From assembly GCF_000349325.1 (NCBI RefSeq), contig NC_020504.1, forward strand, positions 4,684,053 to 4,748,052: a stretch of DNA of 64,000 nucleotides, read 5' to 3'. Of the stretch, positions 36,939 to 46,408 are shown one piece after another. Every line of letters begins with the position of its first letter. Positions within the stretch are counted from its first letter, which is position 1. Made by a program: the position numbers and the translations under genes. This DNA is from Streptomyces davaonensis JCM 4913. GTDB lineage: Bacteria; Actinomycetota; Actinomycetes; Streptomycetales; Streptomycetaceae. Under the pieces are notes generated by a model. The model did no database searches, was not told where the DNA came from, and saw only the letters and a list, made by a program, of their open reading frames with translations.

Positions 36939-38129
36939 ATGGCCGGCATGACCTCAAGCGCGCGTCCCCTTCTGAATCGCAGCCTCGCCGAGTTCGGAAC
37001 GACGATCTTCGCCGAGATGTCGGCGCTGGCCCTGCGGACCGAGTCCATCAATCTGGGTCAGGGATTCCCGGACACGGACGGGCCCGAGGAGATCCGGGAG
37101 GCGGCGGTGCGCGCGCTGCGCGACGGGCGCGGCAACCAGTACCCGCCGGGTCCTGGCGTGCCCGAGCTGCGACTGGCCGTGGCCGCGCACCAGGAGCGGC
37201 TGTACGGGCTGGCGTACGACCCGGACACCGAGGTGCTGGTGACGGCGGGCGCGACGGAGGCCATCGCGGCGGCGCTGCTGGCACTGCTGGAGCCCGGCGA
37301 CGAGGTGGTGGCGCTGGAGCCGTACTACGACTCCTACGCGGCCTGCATCGCGATGGCGGGCGCCCGCCGCGTCCCGGTCACCCTGCGCCCGTCCGAGGGA
37401 CGCTTCCGCCTCGACCTCGACGAGCTGCGCGCCGCGGTCACCGACCGCACCCGCCTGCTCCTGATCAACACCCCGCACAACCCGACCGGCACGGTCCTCA
37501 CCCGCGAGGAGCTGGCGGCGGTGGCGGAGCTGGCCGTGGAGCGGGACCTGCTGGTCGTCACGGACGAGGTGTACGAGCACCTGGTCTTCGACGGCGCCGA
37601 GCATCTGCCGCTGGCGACCTTCCCCGGGATGCGGGAGCGGACGGTCACCATCGGCTCGGCGGGCAAGACGTACTCCTTCACCGGCTGGAAGGTCGGCTGG
37701 GTGACCGCGCCGCCCGCACTGGTCAGCGCGGTGCGCTCGGCGAAGCAGTTCCTGACGTACGTCGCCTCCGGGCCGTTCCAGTACGCCGTCGCCGAGGCGC
37801 TCGCGCTGCCCGACACCTACTTCGCCGAGTTCCGCGCTGACATGCAGGCCAAGCGGGACCTGCTGGCGTCGGGACTGACGGAGGCGGGCTTCGAGGTGTT
37901 CACCTCGGCGGGCACCTACTTCATCACCACCGACATCCGGCCGCTGGGCGAGAAGGACGGCTTCGCGTTCTGCCGGAACCTGCCGGAGCGTGCCGGTGTG
38001 GTGGCCATCCCGAACGCGGTCTTCTACGACGACAAGGAGGCCGGGGCGCCGTACGTGCGGTTCGCCTTCTGCAAGAGGAACGAGGTCCTCCACCAGGCGG
38101 TCAGCCGCCTACAGCGCCTGGCGTCCTGA
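36939..38129 (+). CDS. Class I/II PLP-dependent aminotransferase
   Basis: The 396-aa fold-type I aminotransferase has NTPHNPTGTVL (substrate/PLP Asn), VVTDEVYEHLVFDG (cofactor Asp/Tyr) and the PLP lysine in GSAGKTYSFTGWKVGW. Sequence style places it with kynurenine/methionine/glutamine transaminases and the actinobacterial DapC-like group; the substrate is not certain. The start could be ATG 36939 or 36948. It stands alone, just before the end of the convergent biosynthetic operon. Confidence 0.92.
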   Translation: MAGMTSSARPLLNRSLAEFGTTIFAEMSALALRTESINLGQGFPDTDGPEEIREAAVRALRDGRGNQYPPGPGVPELRLAVAAHQERLYGLAYDPDTEVLVTAGATEAIAAALLALLEPGDEVVALEPYYDSYAACIAMAGARRVPVTLRPSEGRFRLDLDELRAAVTDRTRLLLINTPHNPTGTVLTREELAAVAELAVERDLLVVTDEVYEHLVFDGAEHLPLATFPGMRERTVTIGSAGKTYSFTGWKVGWVTAPPALVSAVRSAKQFLTYVASGPFQYAVAEALALPDTYFAEFRADMQAKRDLLASGLTEAGFEVFTSAGTYFITTDIRPLGEKDGFAFCRNLPERAGVVAIPNAVFYDDKEAGAPYVRFAFCKRNEVLHQAVSRLQRLAS

Positions 38130-38168
38130 ACGCGGCTTCCTCGCCGCACGGGGTGGCCGAGCGCCCAC

Positions 38169-39161
38169 TCAGTGCTTCCTGGAGAACCGGACGTAGAGAT
38201 ACTCGTCCAGGATCTTCGACAGGGGGACCTCCGGGCGGCCCACCAGCCCGGGAAGGGCGGCCTCGGCCGCGCCGGTCTCCTTGAGGACGGCCCTCGCCCA
38301 GTCGCGGCCGAGGAGCAGGTGCCGGGTGAACGCGGCCGCGTCGCGGGTGCCGTGCAGCCGCTCGGCGATCGCCGCGTCCCATGCCATGACCGCTTCCGGC
38401 CGAAGGGCGTACAGGGTTTTGGCAGCGGCGGTCGGGCCGAGCGAGCGTGCCGTCCGCCCAGCCGAGACGGGCAGTCTCACGAGGTCGCCGTAAGCGCGGC
38501 CGAAGGCGGCCGCGGCCGTGTCGTCCAGGTCGGCGAGCGTGCCACCGGGCAGGGCGTCGGCCCAGGTGGTCCACCAGCCCGCGAGCCCGGTGTCGAAGGG
38601 GGCGGGTTCGCCCTCTCTGGGATAGCGGATGCGGCAGCCCCAGGAGTTGAGCCAGCGCAGCAGTGCCTCGCGGTGGTCGGCGCGGGCCAGGTCCAGGGCG
38701 GGGCGGGTGCGCTCGCGAAGGGTGAGCCAACTCCTGTCGATGTCGGCGTAGCCGTTGAACACGTCGGCAGCCGCCCGGAGGTCGGCGAAGGCGGGTGGGT
38801 CGATGATCGGCCTGGAGCTGTTTCCCAAGTGTTCGGACGCCACTTTCCTGGGGACGACCATCCGCCATGCCTCGGTGACGATCTCCCGCATCTCCTCCGC
38901 GTCGATCGCTGCCAGCCGGACCCGCACCCAGTTGAAACGCTCGTCCCGGGGAGCGGGCATCGCGAACTTCTCCGGCTCCGAAGCCACCAGTGCGGCGCGT
39001 TCCTCCTTGGGGTACGCGAAGCCCATCACCGTCTCGTCCTGGGAGAACGCCACATAGACGATCCTGCCGACTCGGAATTTGACCCGGTCCCGCACGAGCG
39101 CCTCGTGGGTGCGCGGCAAGGTGAGGGCATGGGCCCTCACCTCCTCGACCGTCACCGCCAT
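38169..39161 (-). CDS. MmcQ/YjbR-domain protein with extra C-terminal domain
   Basis: The 330-aa protein has an N-terminal YjbR/MmcQ-like domain (about residues 1-115; ALTLPRTHEALVRDRVKFRVG and FAMPAPRDERFNWVRVRL) joined to a C-terminal helical region of about 200 residues that I do not recognise. YjbR domains have a DNA-binding-like fold. It starts at ATG 39161 with GTGAGG upstream, 10 bp after the ATP-grasp gene, so it appears to be the last gene of the large operon. Whether it belongs to the pathway is unclear. Confidence 0.75.
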   Translation of the reverse strand: MAVTVEEVRAHALTLPRTHEALVRDRVKFRVGRIVYVAFSQDETVMGFAYPKEERAALVASEPEKFAMPAPRDERFNWVRVRLAAIDAEEMREIVTEAWRMVVPRKVASEHLGNSSRPIIDPPAFADLRAAADVFNGYADIDRSWLTLRERTRPALDLARADHREALLRWLNSWGCRIRYPREGEPAPFDTGLAGWWTTWADALPGGTLADLDDTAAAAFGRAYGDLVRLPVSAGRTARSLGPTAAAKTLYALRPEAVMAWDAAIAERLHGTRDAAAFTRHLLLGRDWARAVLKETGAAEAALPGLVGRPEVPLSKILDEYLYVRFSRKH

Positions 39162-39171
39162 GCCGGTTGCC

Positions 39172-40428
39172 TCACTTCTCCGGCACGGTGACGACATCGA
39201 CCTCGGCGAGGGCCTCCTCGGTGCGCAGCCGTGCCTCCCGCTCCGTGTCGGCCACAGCGACGCAGACGCCGATCCGCTCCTTGGAGCTGCGCAGCATCCG
39301 TACCTGGTCCCCCGCCTTCACCACGACCTTGCAGGAGACCACGCCGGGCACTTCCCCGGCCTGTTCGAGCCCGCTGACCGCCTCGACATGTCCCGGCCGG
39401 GCATGCAGAAAGCGAACGGCCGCCGCCCGCCCGGCGCTGCTGGGCAGCGGACCCGGCAGCGGTTCGCCCTTCATGAGGGTCCAGAAGTGCCTGACGAGGT
39501 CCACCGGGTACGCGCGCTCGATCAGGTCGATGATTCCGTCACCGGCGAAGCGGCCCGCGCATTCCACGAGAAAAGCGGTGCCGTCGGAGACGATCCACTC
39601 GCAGTGGACCACGCCGCTGCCGAAGCCGACCGCCCTGAGCACCTGCCGCGTCTGCTCGAAGAGCAGGTCCCGCAACTCCTCCGGGATTCCTGCGGGAACC
39701 ACGTGTCCCATCTCGACCGGATGGTCGCCGGGGAAGAGGATCTTCTCGGTCACGTTGGCGAACAGCGGGGTGCCTCGGTCGACGAGCATTTCCACGCTGT
39801 ACTCGGCGCCGGCCACGTACTGCTCCACCAGCATGCGGACCTCGCGGGGCCGATCCGGCACGAAGATGCCCTCGTCGTGGTCGGTGCACTCGATCCAGGC
39901 GGCGCCCACCTCGTCCGCCGACGAGAGGATCCTGGTTCCCGTGGAGCCCTGCCGGTTCGCCGGCTTCAGCACCACCGGCCCCTCGTGCCGCTCCATGAAC
40001 TTCCGCACGTCGGTTTCGTCCGAGACGGCCATCGACCGTGGGTTGGGGATGCCCGCGGCGGTCGTCACCTTGCGCGTCAGCTCCTTGTCCCGCAGGATCC
40101 GTGCGGCACCGAATCCCGCCCCCGGCAATCCGTACCGTTCGGCGAGTCTGGCCGCGAACGGCGTCGCGTACTCCTGGAGTGGAGCGATCGCGGCAGGCGC
40201 CAGGGCGGGATGCGCGTTGACGAACGCGTCAGCCGCACCAGGGAGTTGGTACTCCCAGCCGATCACCTCGCGCACGACCGGGGAGTCGGCCACCTGCGCG
40301 CGCACGTCACGCTTACGAATCACGTCCGGCTCGTCGATGACGATCACGGACCGGTCGGGCTGGAACTCGGCGAGCGAGGCCACTGCCACGGGGACGAATC
40401 CCACCATGATGACGGGGCGGTCAGTCAC
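39172..40428 (-). CDS. ATP-grasp ligase (third in cluster)
   Basis: The 418-aa carboxylate-amine ligase has an N-terminal Rossmann-like part, the ATP-grasp nucleotide loops GPVVLKPANRQGSTGTRIL and VRMLVEQYVAGAEYSVEML, and metal-binding residues in HCEWIVSDGTAFLVECAGRF. These enzymes activate a carboxylate as acyl phosphate and join an amine, often making dipeptides in natural-product pathways. The GTG start at 40428 follows GGAAAGGGA. It lies 28 bp after the MFS gene in the same operon. The substrate is unknown. Confidence 0.9.
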   Translation of the reverse strand: MTDRPVIMVGFVPVAVASLAEFQPDRSVIVIDEPDVIRKRDVRAQVADSPVVREVIGWEYQLPGAADAFVNAHPALAPAAIAPLQEYATPFAARLAERYGLPGAGFGAARILRDKELTRKVTTAAGIPNPRSMAVSDETDVRKFMERHEGPVVLKPANRQGSTGTRILSSADEVGAAWIECTDHDEGIFVPDRPREVRMLVEQYVAGAEYSVEMLVDRGTPLFANVTEKILFPGDHPVEMGHVVPAGIPEELRDLLFEQTRQVLRAVGFGSGVVHCEWIVSDGTAFLVECAGRFAGDGIIDLIERAYPVDLVRHFWTLMKGEPLPGPLPSSAGRAAAVRFLHARPGHVEAVSGLEQAGEVPGVVSCKVVVKAGDQVRMLRSSKERIGVCVAVADTEREARLRTEEALAEVDVVTVPEK

Positions 40429-40456
40429 TGTTGATTCCCTTTCCGCTGTCCTGCTG

Positions 40457-41725
40457 CTAGGCAGCCGTCGCCTCGGCGACCTCGTTGACGTCCTGCTCCG
40501 GGTTTTCGCCCCGGGCTTCACTCAGCCCGTACACCGCGAGGAGCGCCGCCAGGGCTCCGGCCGCCCCGCACAGCAGCCAGACGCCGTTCCCGAACGCCCC
40601 CCAGGCAAGTACCCCCAGGGTCGTACCCGTCGCCGAGCCGAGGGAGAACGCGGCCTGCGACGAGCCGATGGCACGCCCCTTGACCGCCTCCGGCTTACTG
40701 GCGGGATGCGCCCACAGCGTGGGCCCGCTCACCATCATTCCGCTCACGAACACGGCCGTGCCCAGGAGGATCACGACAGGGGAACCGGAGATGGCGTAGG
40801 CCGTCAGACCGAGAGCCATGACGAAGGTCCCGGTCCCGGCGGCCAGCGGCGCCTTCCACTGCGAGACGTAGCTGGTGATCTTCAGCTCAAGGGTGATCAG
40901 AAGTCCCGACGACAGCGCGAGGGCGCTGCTGTACAGAGCTGTCGGGTTCCCGTCCGCCTGGACCTTGAGTGGGAGCACGGCCATGAACTGCATGTAGAAC
41001 ATGGCGCTCAGCGTCATCGAGGCCAGATAGAGGACGAACCTGGTGTCGCGCAGAAGTGCCGAATAGCCGGCCTTCTTGGTCGGCTGCGTCTCGGCTGCGT
41101 CAGCGGGCGCGCTGTCGGTCCGCGCGCCCGCCTTGGCGGGGAGGAACAGGAGGGAGAGCAGTGCGTACGCCAACGCGGTGGCACCGTCCACCCAGTACAG
41201 CAGGTCCCAGTTGGCCAGGGTGAGGGCCGCTGCCGCGAACGGGCCGATGACAGCGCCGAGGTTGAGGGCGGTGCGCATCATCGAGAAGGCCATCACCCGC
41301 AGCTCATCGGGCATCACCGCGTTCAGCAGGGCCGAGGCCCCCGGGCGGTATGCCGCCGTCGCCGCACCAGCCGCACCGATCAGCACCACGACGAAACCGA
41401 AGTTCGCCGGGTCCTTCAGCAGCGGAAGGCTCGCCACCAGCAGGGCCGAGCAACTCATGGCGGTGACGATGGTGTTGCGGGGGCCGAGCCGCTGGGTCAG
41501 CTCGCCGCCGATCAGGCCGCCGGTCAGAGCACCGAGGCTGTAGGCCCCGAGGCAGATACCGGCGCGCTTCATCGACCAGTCGTTGTGCACCAGGTACAGC
41601 ACGAGGAAGGTCTGGACGAACGCGCCCATCTGGTTGACGAACACCCCGCCGAGGAGGAAACGGGCAGCATTCGGTGTCGCCTTCAAAGCGGCGAGGACAC
41701 CTATCCGTTTGGTGTCGTCTGTCAT
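40457..41725 (-). CDS. MFS exporter within the biosynthetic operon
   Basis: The 422-aa transporter has about twelve hydrophobic helices. Its loop GELTQRLGPRNTIV corresponds to the helix 2-3 motif of MFS exporters. The ATG overlaps the stop of the FAD oxidoreductase gene (ATGA), so the gene is clearly part of the operon. Product export or self-protection is the likely role. Confidence 0.9.
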   Translation of the reverse strand: MTDDTKRIGVLAALKATPNAARFLLGGVFVNQMGAFVQTFLVLYLVHNDWSMKRAGICLGAYSLGALTGGLIGGELTQRLGPRNTIVTAMSCSALLVASLPLLKDPANFGFVVVLIGAAGAATAAYRPGASALLNAVMPDELRVMAFSMMRTALNLGAVIGPFAAAALTLANWDLLYWVDGATALAYALLSLLFLPAKAGARTDSAPADAAETQPTKKAGYSALLRDTRFVLYLASMTLSAMFYMQFMAVLPLKVQADGNPTALYSSALALSSGLLITLELKITSYVSQWKAPLAAGTGTFVMALGLTAYAISGSPVVILLGTAVFVSGMMVSGPTLWAHPASKPEAVKGRAIGSSQAAFSLGSATGTTLGVLAWGAFGNGVWLLCGAAGALAALLAVYGLSEARGENPEQDVNEVAEATAA

Positions 41726-43113
41726 GACTGGATCCCCTGATCAAACCCGAACACGTTCGCGGGATCGTACTTGCGCTTCACCTCGACGAGCCGCGGATAA
41801 TTGGCCCCGTAGTAGGCCTGGCGCCAATTCACCAGTTCCGGGTCGACGAAGTTCTGGTACGAGGACTCGGACATGTGGGTGCCCATATCGGCGTGCAGGC
41901 CGTTCACCCAGTCCTGGACCGCCTCGACCTGCTCCGCGGAATCCTCACGACTCCAGGAGGCGTCCATGGAAGCGAGGAACATCGTGTCCCGGTGCACGAA
42001 CGCAGTGTCCGCGGCGGGCACCTCGTTGATGGCGCCGCCCCAGGCGAACATGCCGAGCCCGCCGCCGTCCGGGTTCCGGCTCCCCGGCCACTTTTCCAGC
42101 CAGGACAGAATCGACTGAATTCCGTGCCCGGAAACAGGCTGCTTCACATACCTTGTGCGGGTCATGAAATGGTCGTCGACCGGCGAAGGGTGTGCCATGT
42201 TCCCCTTCGCCTCCCAATACGTCTGGTCCATGAAGTGCCGGCTCTTCGGAGTCGCCGCGGAACACAGCGGCGCCAGGATTTCGCGCAGCTCCTCGGAAGG
42301 GCCGAAGTAATAGCCCGAGACCGCGACGAACCGGTTCTCGACAGCCGAGGCCGGGTCGGCACCGGACGTGGCGACCCTGAGGTTGAGGGAGAACTCGTGC
42401 GGCGCCTGCGCCATGAGCCGCTGCACGGCGTCCACCACTCTCGCCGCGTCCGACCACGCCCAGGTCAGCCGGCCGACCGACACGTCACGCGCCGGGTGCG
42501 TGCGGAAGGTGAACGACACATTGATGCCGAAGTTCCCGCCACCGCCGCCCCGGCAGGCCCAGAACAGGTCCGGATTCTCCTTCTCGCTGCACACGAGCAC
42601 CTCGCCGTCCGCGGTGACGACCGTGGTCTCGACGAGTGAGTCGCACGTGAGTCCCAGCGACCGGGAGGCGTATTCGCATCCACCGCCGAGAGTGAGCCCG
42701 GCTATCCCGACCAGTGGGCTGGTCCCGGTGGGGACGGTCGACTCGTAAGGACGCAAGCGGTCGTGAATCTGCCCGGTGCGCGCACCGCCTCCGGCGGTGA
42801 CCAGGCCGGCCGACTCGTCGACGTCGACCAGCGAGCACCTGCTGAGATCCACGACCAGGCCGTCGCCCAGCGAGTAGCCCGCGAAGCTGTGTCCACCGGA
42901 CCGCGCGACGACGGGAACACCCTGGTCACGGGCCCACAGAACGGACCTTCGCACATCCTCGGGATCGGCGGCCACGACAACCGCCTGAGGGCTACGGACA
43001 CCCTCATGGCGCTTGTTGCGTACGTGCGTGGCCACCCGGTAGCCGGGTTCACCCGGCCGGAACAGTCGCCCGCGCAGCTCTCCCGCCAGCCCCGCCCAGT
43101 TCGGGTCGATCAC
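41722..43113 (-). CDS. FAD-linked oxidoreductase (berberine-bridge-enzyme-like)
   Basis: The 463-aa protein has the PCMH-type FAD domain (about residues 35-210), with the FAD-attaching histidine in VVARSGGHSFAGYS. The substrate and BBE C-terminal segments follow, ending YYGANYPRLVEVKRKYDPANVF. The cysteine of bicovalent members is not seen at the usual place (TSPLVGIAG), so attachment may be through His only. Such enzymes oxidise alcohols, sugars or C-N/C-C bonds late in pathways with O2. In this cluster it may oxidise a hydrazine intermediate or close a ring; this is inference. Confidence 0.88.
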   Translation of the reverse strand: MIDPNWAGLAGELRGRLFRPGEPGYRVATHVRNKRHEGVRSPQAVVVAADPEDVRRSVLWARDQGVPVVARSGGHSFAGYSLGDGLVVDLSRCSLVDVDESAGLVTAGGGARTGQIHDRLRPYESTVPTGTSPLVGIAGLTLGGGCEYASRSLGLTCDSLVETTVVTADGEVLVCSEKENPDLFWACRGGGGGNFGINVSFTFRTHPARDVSVGRLTWAWSDAARVVDAVQRLMAQAPHEFSLNLRVATSGADPASAVENRFVAVSGYYFGPSEELREILAPLCSAATPKSRHFMDQTYWEAKGNMAHPSPVDDHFMTRTRYVKQPVSGHGIQSILSWLEKWPGSRNPDGGGLGMFAWGGAINEVPAADTAFVHRDTMFLASMDASWSREDSAEQVEAVQDWVNGLHADMGTHMSESSYQNFVDPELVNWRQAYYGANYPRLVEVKRKYDPANVFGFDQGIQS

Positions 43114-43145
43114 GTGCTCCTCCTGCCTTGACTCGGGTTCCGCGC

Positions 43146-43982
43146 TCAGGCGAAGAGGCCGTTGAGATCGGCGTAGGTCAACGTGTCCGCGTTCTTGTGC
43201 TCGTCGCCTTCGGCGAGCAGTTCGCGCGCGGCGTCCCGCGCCGCCGTGTAGGCGAGCTCCGCCATCGCGGTACCCACGCTGATGCGCTGCACGCCGGCGG
43301 CCGCGAGTTCGGACACCCGCGGCCCGCCGGGCCCGGTCATCGCGTTGACCGGAAGCGGAGAGGTGCCGGCGAGCAGCTTCAGGACGGGCAGGTTGACCAG
43401 GCCCGGGACGAACAGGCAGTCGGCGCCTGCCTCGGCATAGGCACGAGCCCGGGTCACCACCTCGTCGAACCGCTCGGTCGGCTCGCCCACCTCGAAGAGG
43501 AAGACGTCCGTACGGGCGTTGATCAGGAGGTCCGGGACGCCGGCCCGGGCTGCCGCCTCACGTGCTGCGCCGATGCGCTCCGCCTGCTCCTCCACCCCGA
43601 ACAGCGGGGCGTCCGCGGCGCCCGAGTCCTCCAGGTTGATCCCGACGACGCCCGCGGCGACAGCGGCGCCGACGGTCTCGGCCACGTCCTGTGCGGAGGG
43701 GCCGTAGCCGCCTTCGATGTCGGCGGTCACCGGCACGTCGACGACGGACGCGATGCGCTCCGCCATGGCGAGCATCTCGGTCCGCGACAGGCCCTGACCG
43801 TCCGGACGTCCCAGCGCCCAGGAGACCCCGCCGCTGGTGGTCGCGACGGCCCTGGCTCCGGCCGCCGCGATCAGCGCCGCACTCGCGGCGTCCCAGGCGT
43901 TGGGCAGCACGAGGGGGCTTCCTGAGTGGTACGAGTGCAGCAGTCGGGCCTTGTCGTTCAGGGAGGAGGGAGCAGTGGCCAT
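43146..43982 (-). CDS. Isocitrate lyase/PEP mutase superfamily protein
   Basis: The 278-aa TIM-barrel protein has LPNAWDAASAALIAAAGARA, VTADIEGGYGPSAQDVAETV (metal ligand acids) and INLEDSGAAD. The EDKxxxKxNS motif of true phosphonate-making PEP mutase and the KKCGH motif of isocitrate lyase are absent, so C-P bond formation is unlikely. A C-C lyase or hydrolase of a keto-acid-like substrate is more plausible. ATG 43982 is chosen for its AAAGGTGA site rather than the in-frame ATG upstream. It lies 81 bp after the FAD oxidase gene. Confidence 0.85.
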   Translation of the reverse strand: MATAPSSLNDKARLLHSYHSGSPLVLPNAWDAASAALIAAAGARAVATTSGGVSWALGRPDGQGLSRTEMLAMAERIASVVDVPVTADIEGGYGPSAQDVAETVGAAVAAGVVGINLEDSGAADAPLFGVEEQAERIGAAREAAARAGVPDLLINARTDVFLFEVGEPTERFDEVVTRARAYAEAGADCLFVPGLVNLPVLKLLAGTSPLPVNAMTGPGGPRVSELAAAGVQRISVGTAMAELAYTAARDAARELLAEGDEHKNADTLTYADLNGLFA

Positions 43983-44063
43983 GAGGATCACCTTTCTGAT
44001 GACGGCCGGCACCGGGCCGTCGTTTTGTCGCGGGGTTCGTGCGGGACCGGGATCGACCCGGCT

Positions 44064-45149
44064 TCACCTCTGTGCCTGTGAACCCCCCGCATGACCTGTC
44101 GCGACACGGTCCAGGAGCCGGGCCGCGGCGGTCCGGCTCGCGGCGAGGACCGTCTTGGCGGCGCCGCCGCTCCCGCCGGTGAACGTGTAGACCGGCGAAG
44201 CGCGTTCCAGATCGCGCAACGCCAGCCCCGGCTCCCGGTGGTAGCAGTCCGCCGAACCGAACCCCTCGAGGCCGGAGGGGTTCAGGGTGAGGCCCAGCCG
44301 CTCCGCGACCACATCCAGCAGAGTGCCGATCAGGGACGGGTCGACGCCGACACCGTCCGGGTCGACGCCCCACCGCTGCGTGGGGACGCCGAGGAGGAAG
44401 CCGCCATCCGCCAGCGGGCGCCCGTAGAGTCCGCTGGTCTCGTCGGTGAACGCGCCCAGTCCTGGTGGAGCGACGGGACAGCGCACGTACTGGATCGCCT
44501 TGGTGCGGAATCCGTCGGCCGCCGGATCGCGATCGAGCAGCAGATGTGGCGTCCACGCTCCGGCCGCGACCACGACGGCCCGGAATCCCCCCGCGTGCAC
44601 CCGGTCGACGCCTTGGAGCGTGCCATCGGGCCGCACTCCGGTCACGGGTTCCTGGGAGACCACGACTCGGGACCGGAGCAGTTCGCTCGTGATCGACGTA
44701 CGCAGCCGGTGCGGGGAGAAATACCCTCCCTGCCGCTCGACGACCGCGACGGCACCCTGCGGCAGGCCTCGGAGCGGGCAGGGTTCGGAGAGGTCCTCCA
44801 CCGCCGACCACGTCAACGAACCGGGCAGTCCCGCCTCCACGATGGAGGCCAGGGCAGCGACATCGACGTCCCCGGGTTCCAGGACATAGTGGGAGCCGAC
44901 CTCGCGATAGTCCGCCCAGTCCCGCAGCACGGGGCTGGCGACCAACTCGGCCAGGCTCTCCGTGGCCGCGACACACGACTCGGCGTCGGTCTCGAAGCCC
45001 CGGACCATCCCTCCGGAGGCCCCGGTGGCGTCCCCTCGGACGCTGTGGTGGCCGACGAAGAGCGTGATGTCCGACGCGGGGTCCAGCAGGCGCAGCCGCC
45101 AGGCAAGCGCAGCACCGGCGATGCCGCCACCGATCACCGCGATACTCAT
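44064..45149 (-). CDS. FAD-dependent amine/amino-acid oxidase (DAO family)
   Basis: The 361-aa protein begins with the dinucleotide motif IAVIGGGIAGAALAWRL. It has the DAO-type segment VVVAAGAWTPHLL and a C-terminal FAD-contact stretch YTFTGGSGGAAKTVLAASR. DAO enzymes oxidise C-N bonds. In the s56-p1 and pyrazomycin pathways a flavoenzyme cleaves the lysine-derived part from the hydrazine dimer, and this protein is the best candidate for that step here. It is 4 bp from the preceding ATP-grasp gene. Confidence 0.85.
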   Translation of the reverse strand: MSIAVIGGGIAGAALAWRLRLLDPASDITLFVGHHSVRGDATGASGGMVRGFETDAESCVAATESLAELVASPVLRDWADYREVGSHYVLEPGDVDVAALASIVEAGLPGSLTWSAVEDLSEPCPLRGLPQGAVAVVERQGGYFSPHRLRTSITSELLRSRVVVSQEPVTGVRPDGTLQGVDRVHAGGFRAVVVAAGAWTPHLLLDRDPAADGFRTKAIQYVRCPVAPPGLGAFTDETSGLYGRPLADGGFLLGVPTQRWGVDPDGVGVDPSLIGTLLDVVAERLGLTLNPSGLEGFGSADCYHREPGLALRDLERASPVYTFTGGSGGAAKTVLAASRTAAARLLDRVATGHAGGSQAQR

Positions 45150-45153
45150 GGCC

Positions 45154-46407
45154 TCATTCCCCGATCGGATCGAGCGTCAGGGTGAACGACGCCTCCGCCG
45201 CGTCCAGCGCCGCCGCGCAGGCGTCCGGGCCCTCTCCGCGGCAGATCGCGTAACCGAAGCGCGGCACGATGCCCCGAGGGGGCAGCAGCAACAGGGCGCC
45301 CGGCGTGGTCAGGACTGCCGCCTCCACGAGGCCCGGACCCGACCGGGGGGCCTCGACCTCCCGGACTCGGCCGTCCTGCGGCGGGTAGCCGAAGCGGATG
45401 CCGACGCAGTCCTTCACGGTCGCGGTCAGGGACGGCTCCTGGCCGGTGGCGACCTGGATCGCCACGAGCGCGGGGTCGATGCCGGTGGCGAGCTTCCCCA
45501 CATACGGGATGAGGCCCCCACCGAGCCGCCCGTTCACCTCCACGATGGCCGGGCCGGCCGAGGTGAGCTTCACCTCGGTGTGCGTGATCCCGTCCCGGAT
45601 GCCGAGTGCCCGGTGAGCCCGCGTCAGGACGTCGAGCAGCGGTCCGTCGCAGAGCAGGGGATCAGCGGCGTCGACCACATGCCCGGTCTCCTCGAAGTAC
45701 GGCTCCAGGCCGACCTGCTTACGGGCCAGGACGAACGGCTTGTACTCCCCTGCCACGATGGCGCCGTCGACGCTGATCTCCGGGCCGACAAGCATCTCCT
45801 CGACCAGTACGCCGCCCTCGTACGCGGGATTGCCACCATGGCTCCCCCGTTCGGCGACCTCGTACGCGTGGCTGAGCGCGGCCTCGTCGTCCGCGCGCAT
45901 CACACCGATGCTGGCGCCCATCCCCCGGGGCTTCAGCACCACGGGGAAGCCGAACTCCAGCGCCGCCGCACGCACCTCGTCGAGCGATGTCGCGTAGCGG
46001 AAGCGGGGTTGCGGCAGCTCTGCCTCGGTCAGCAGCCGACGGGTGCGCTCCTTGTTGCGGCAGTTCTCCGCTCCCGCCACGGACAGGCCGGGGAGTCCGA
46101 GCGTCTCGGCGATGTGCGCGGTGGCGACGACAAGGGTCTCGTCGTAGGTCCACACTCCGGCGATCGGGTGCTGCTCGGCCAGCGTGAGCGCGGCCTTGAC
46201 CAGGGCTTCCTGATCGGGGATCAGACGGGTCCGGTCAATGAGCTCGACCACCGTCGCGCCGCGGACGAAGGGACGCTGCCAGGTCGGTTCGGTGGAGTCC
46301 AGGAGCCAGACGGGACGGTGCGCACGGGCGCCCGCAAGCAGATACTCGCGGTACGCCTGGCCGCCGCTGCCCACCACGAGGATCATGGCTTCGTTCGAGG
46401 CGGGCAT
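45154..46407 (-). CDS. ATP-grasp ligase (second in cluster)
   Basis: The 417-aa ligase has an N-terminal Rossmann-like segment MILVVGSGGQAYREYLLAG, ATP-grasp loops FPVVLKPRGMGASIGVM and GGVLVEEMLVGPEISVDG, and the metal site TEVKLTSAGPAIVEVNGRLGG. This style resembles L-amino acid ligases that make dipeptides. ATG 46407 has GGGAGG upstream and follows the small beta-barrel protein gene by 1 bp. Specificity is unknown. Confidence 0.9.
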   Translation of the reverse strand: MPASNEAMILVVGSGGQAYREYLLAGARAHRPVWLLDSTEPTWQRPFVRGATVVELIDRTRLIPDQEALVKAALTLAEQHPIAGVWTYDETLVVATAHIAETLGLPGLSVAGAENCRNKERTRRLLTEAELPQPRFRYATSLDEVRAAALEFGFPVVLKPRGMGASIGVMRADDEAALSHAYEVAERGSHGGNPAYEGGVLVEEMLVGPEISVDGAIVAGEYKPFVLARKQVGLEPYFEETGHVVDAADPLLCDGPLLDVLTRAHRALGIRDGITHTEVKLTSAGPAIVEVNGRLGGGLIPYVGKLATGIDPALVAIQVATGQEPSLTATVKDCVGIRFGYPPQDGRVREVEAPRSGPGLVEAAVLTTPGALLLLPPRGIVPRFGYAICRGEGPDACAAALDAAEASFTLTLDPIGE

Positions 46408-46408
46408 G

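Noticed and set aside
43146..43982. Phosphonate biosynthesis (PEP mutase)
   Set aside because: The EDKxxxKxNS signature is absent and no phosphonopyruvate decarboxylase or other phosphonate gene is nearby.
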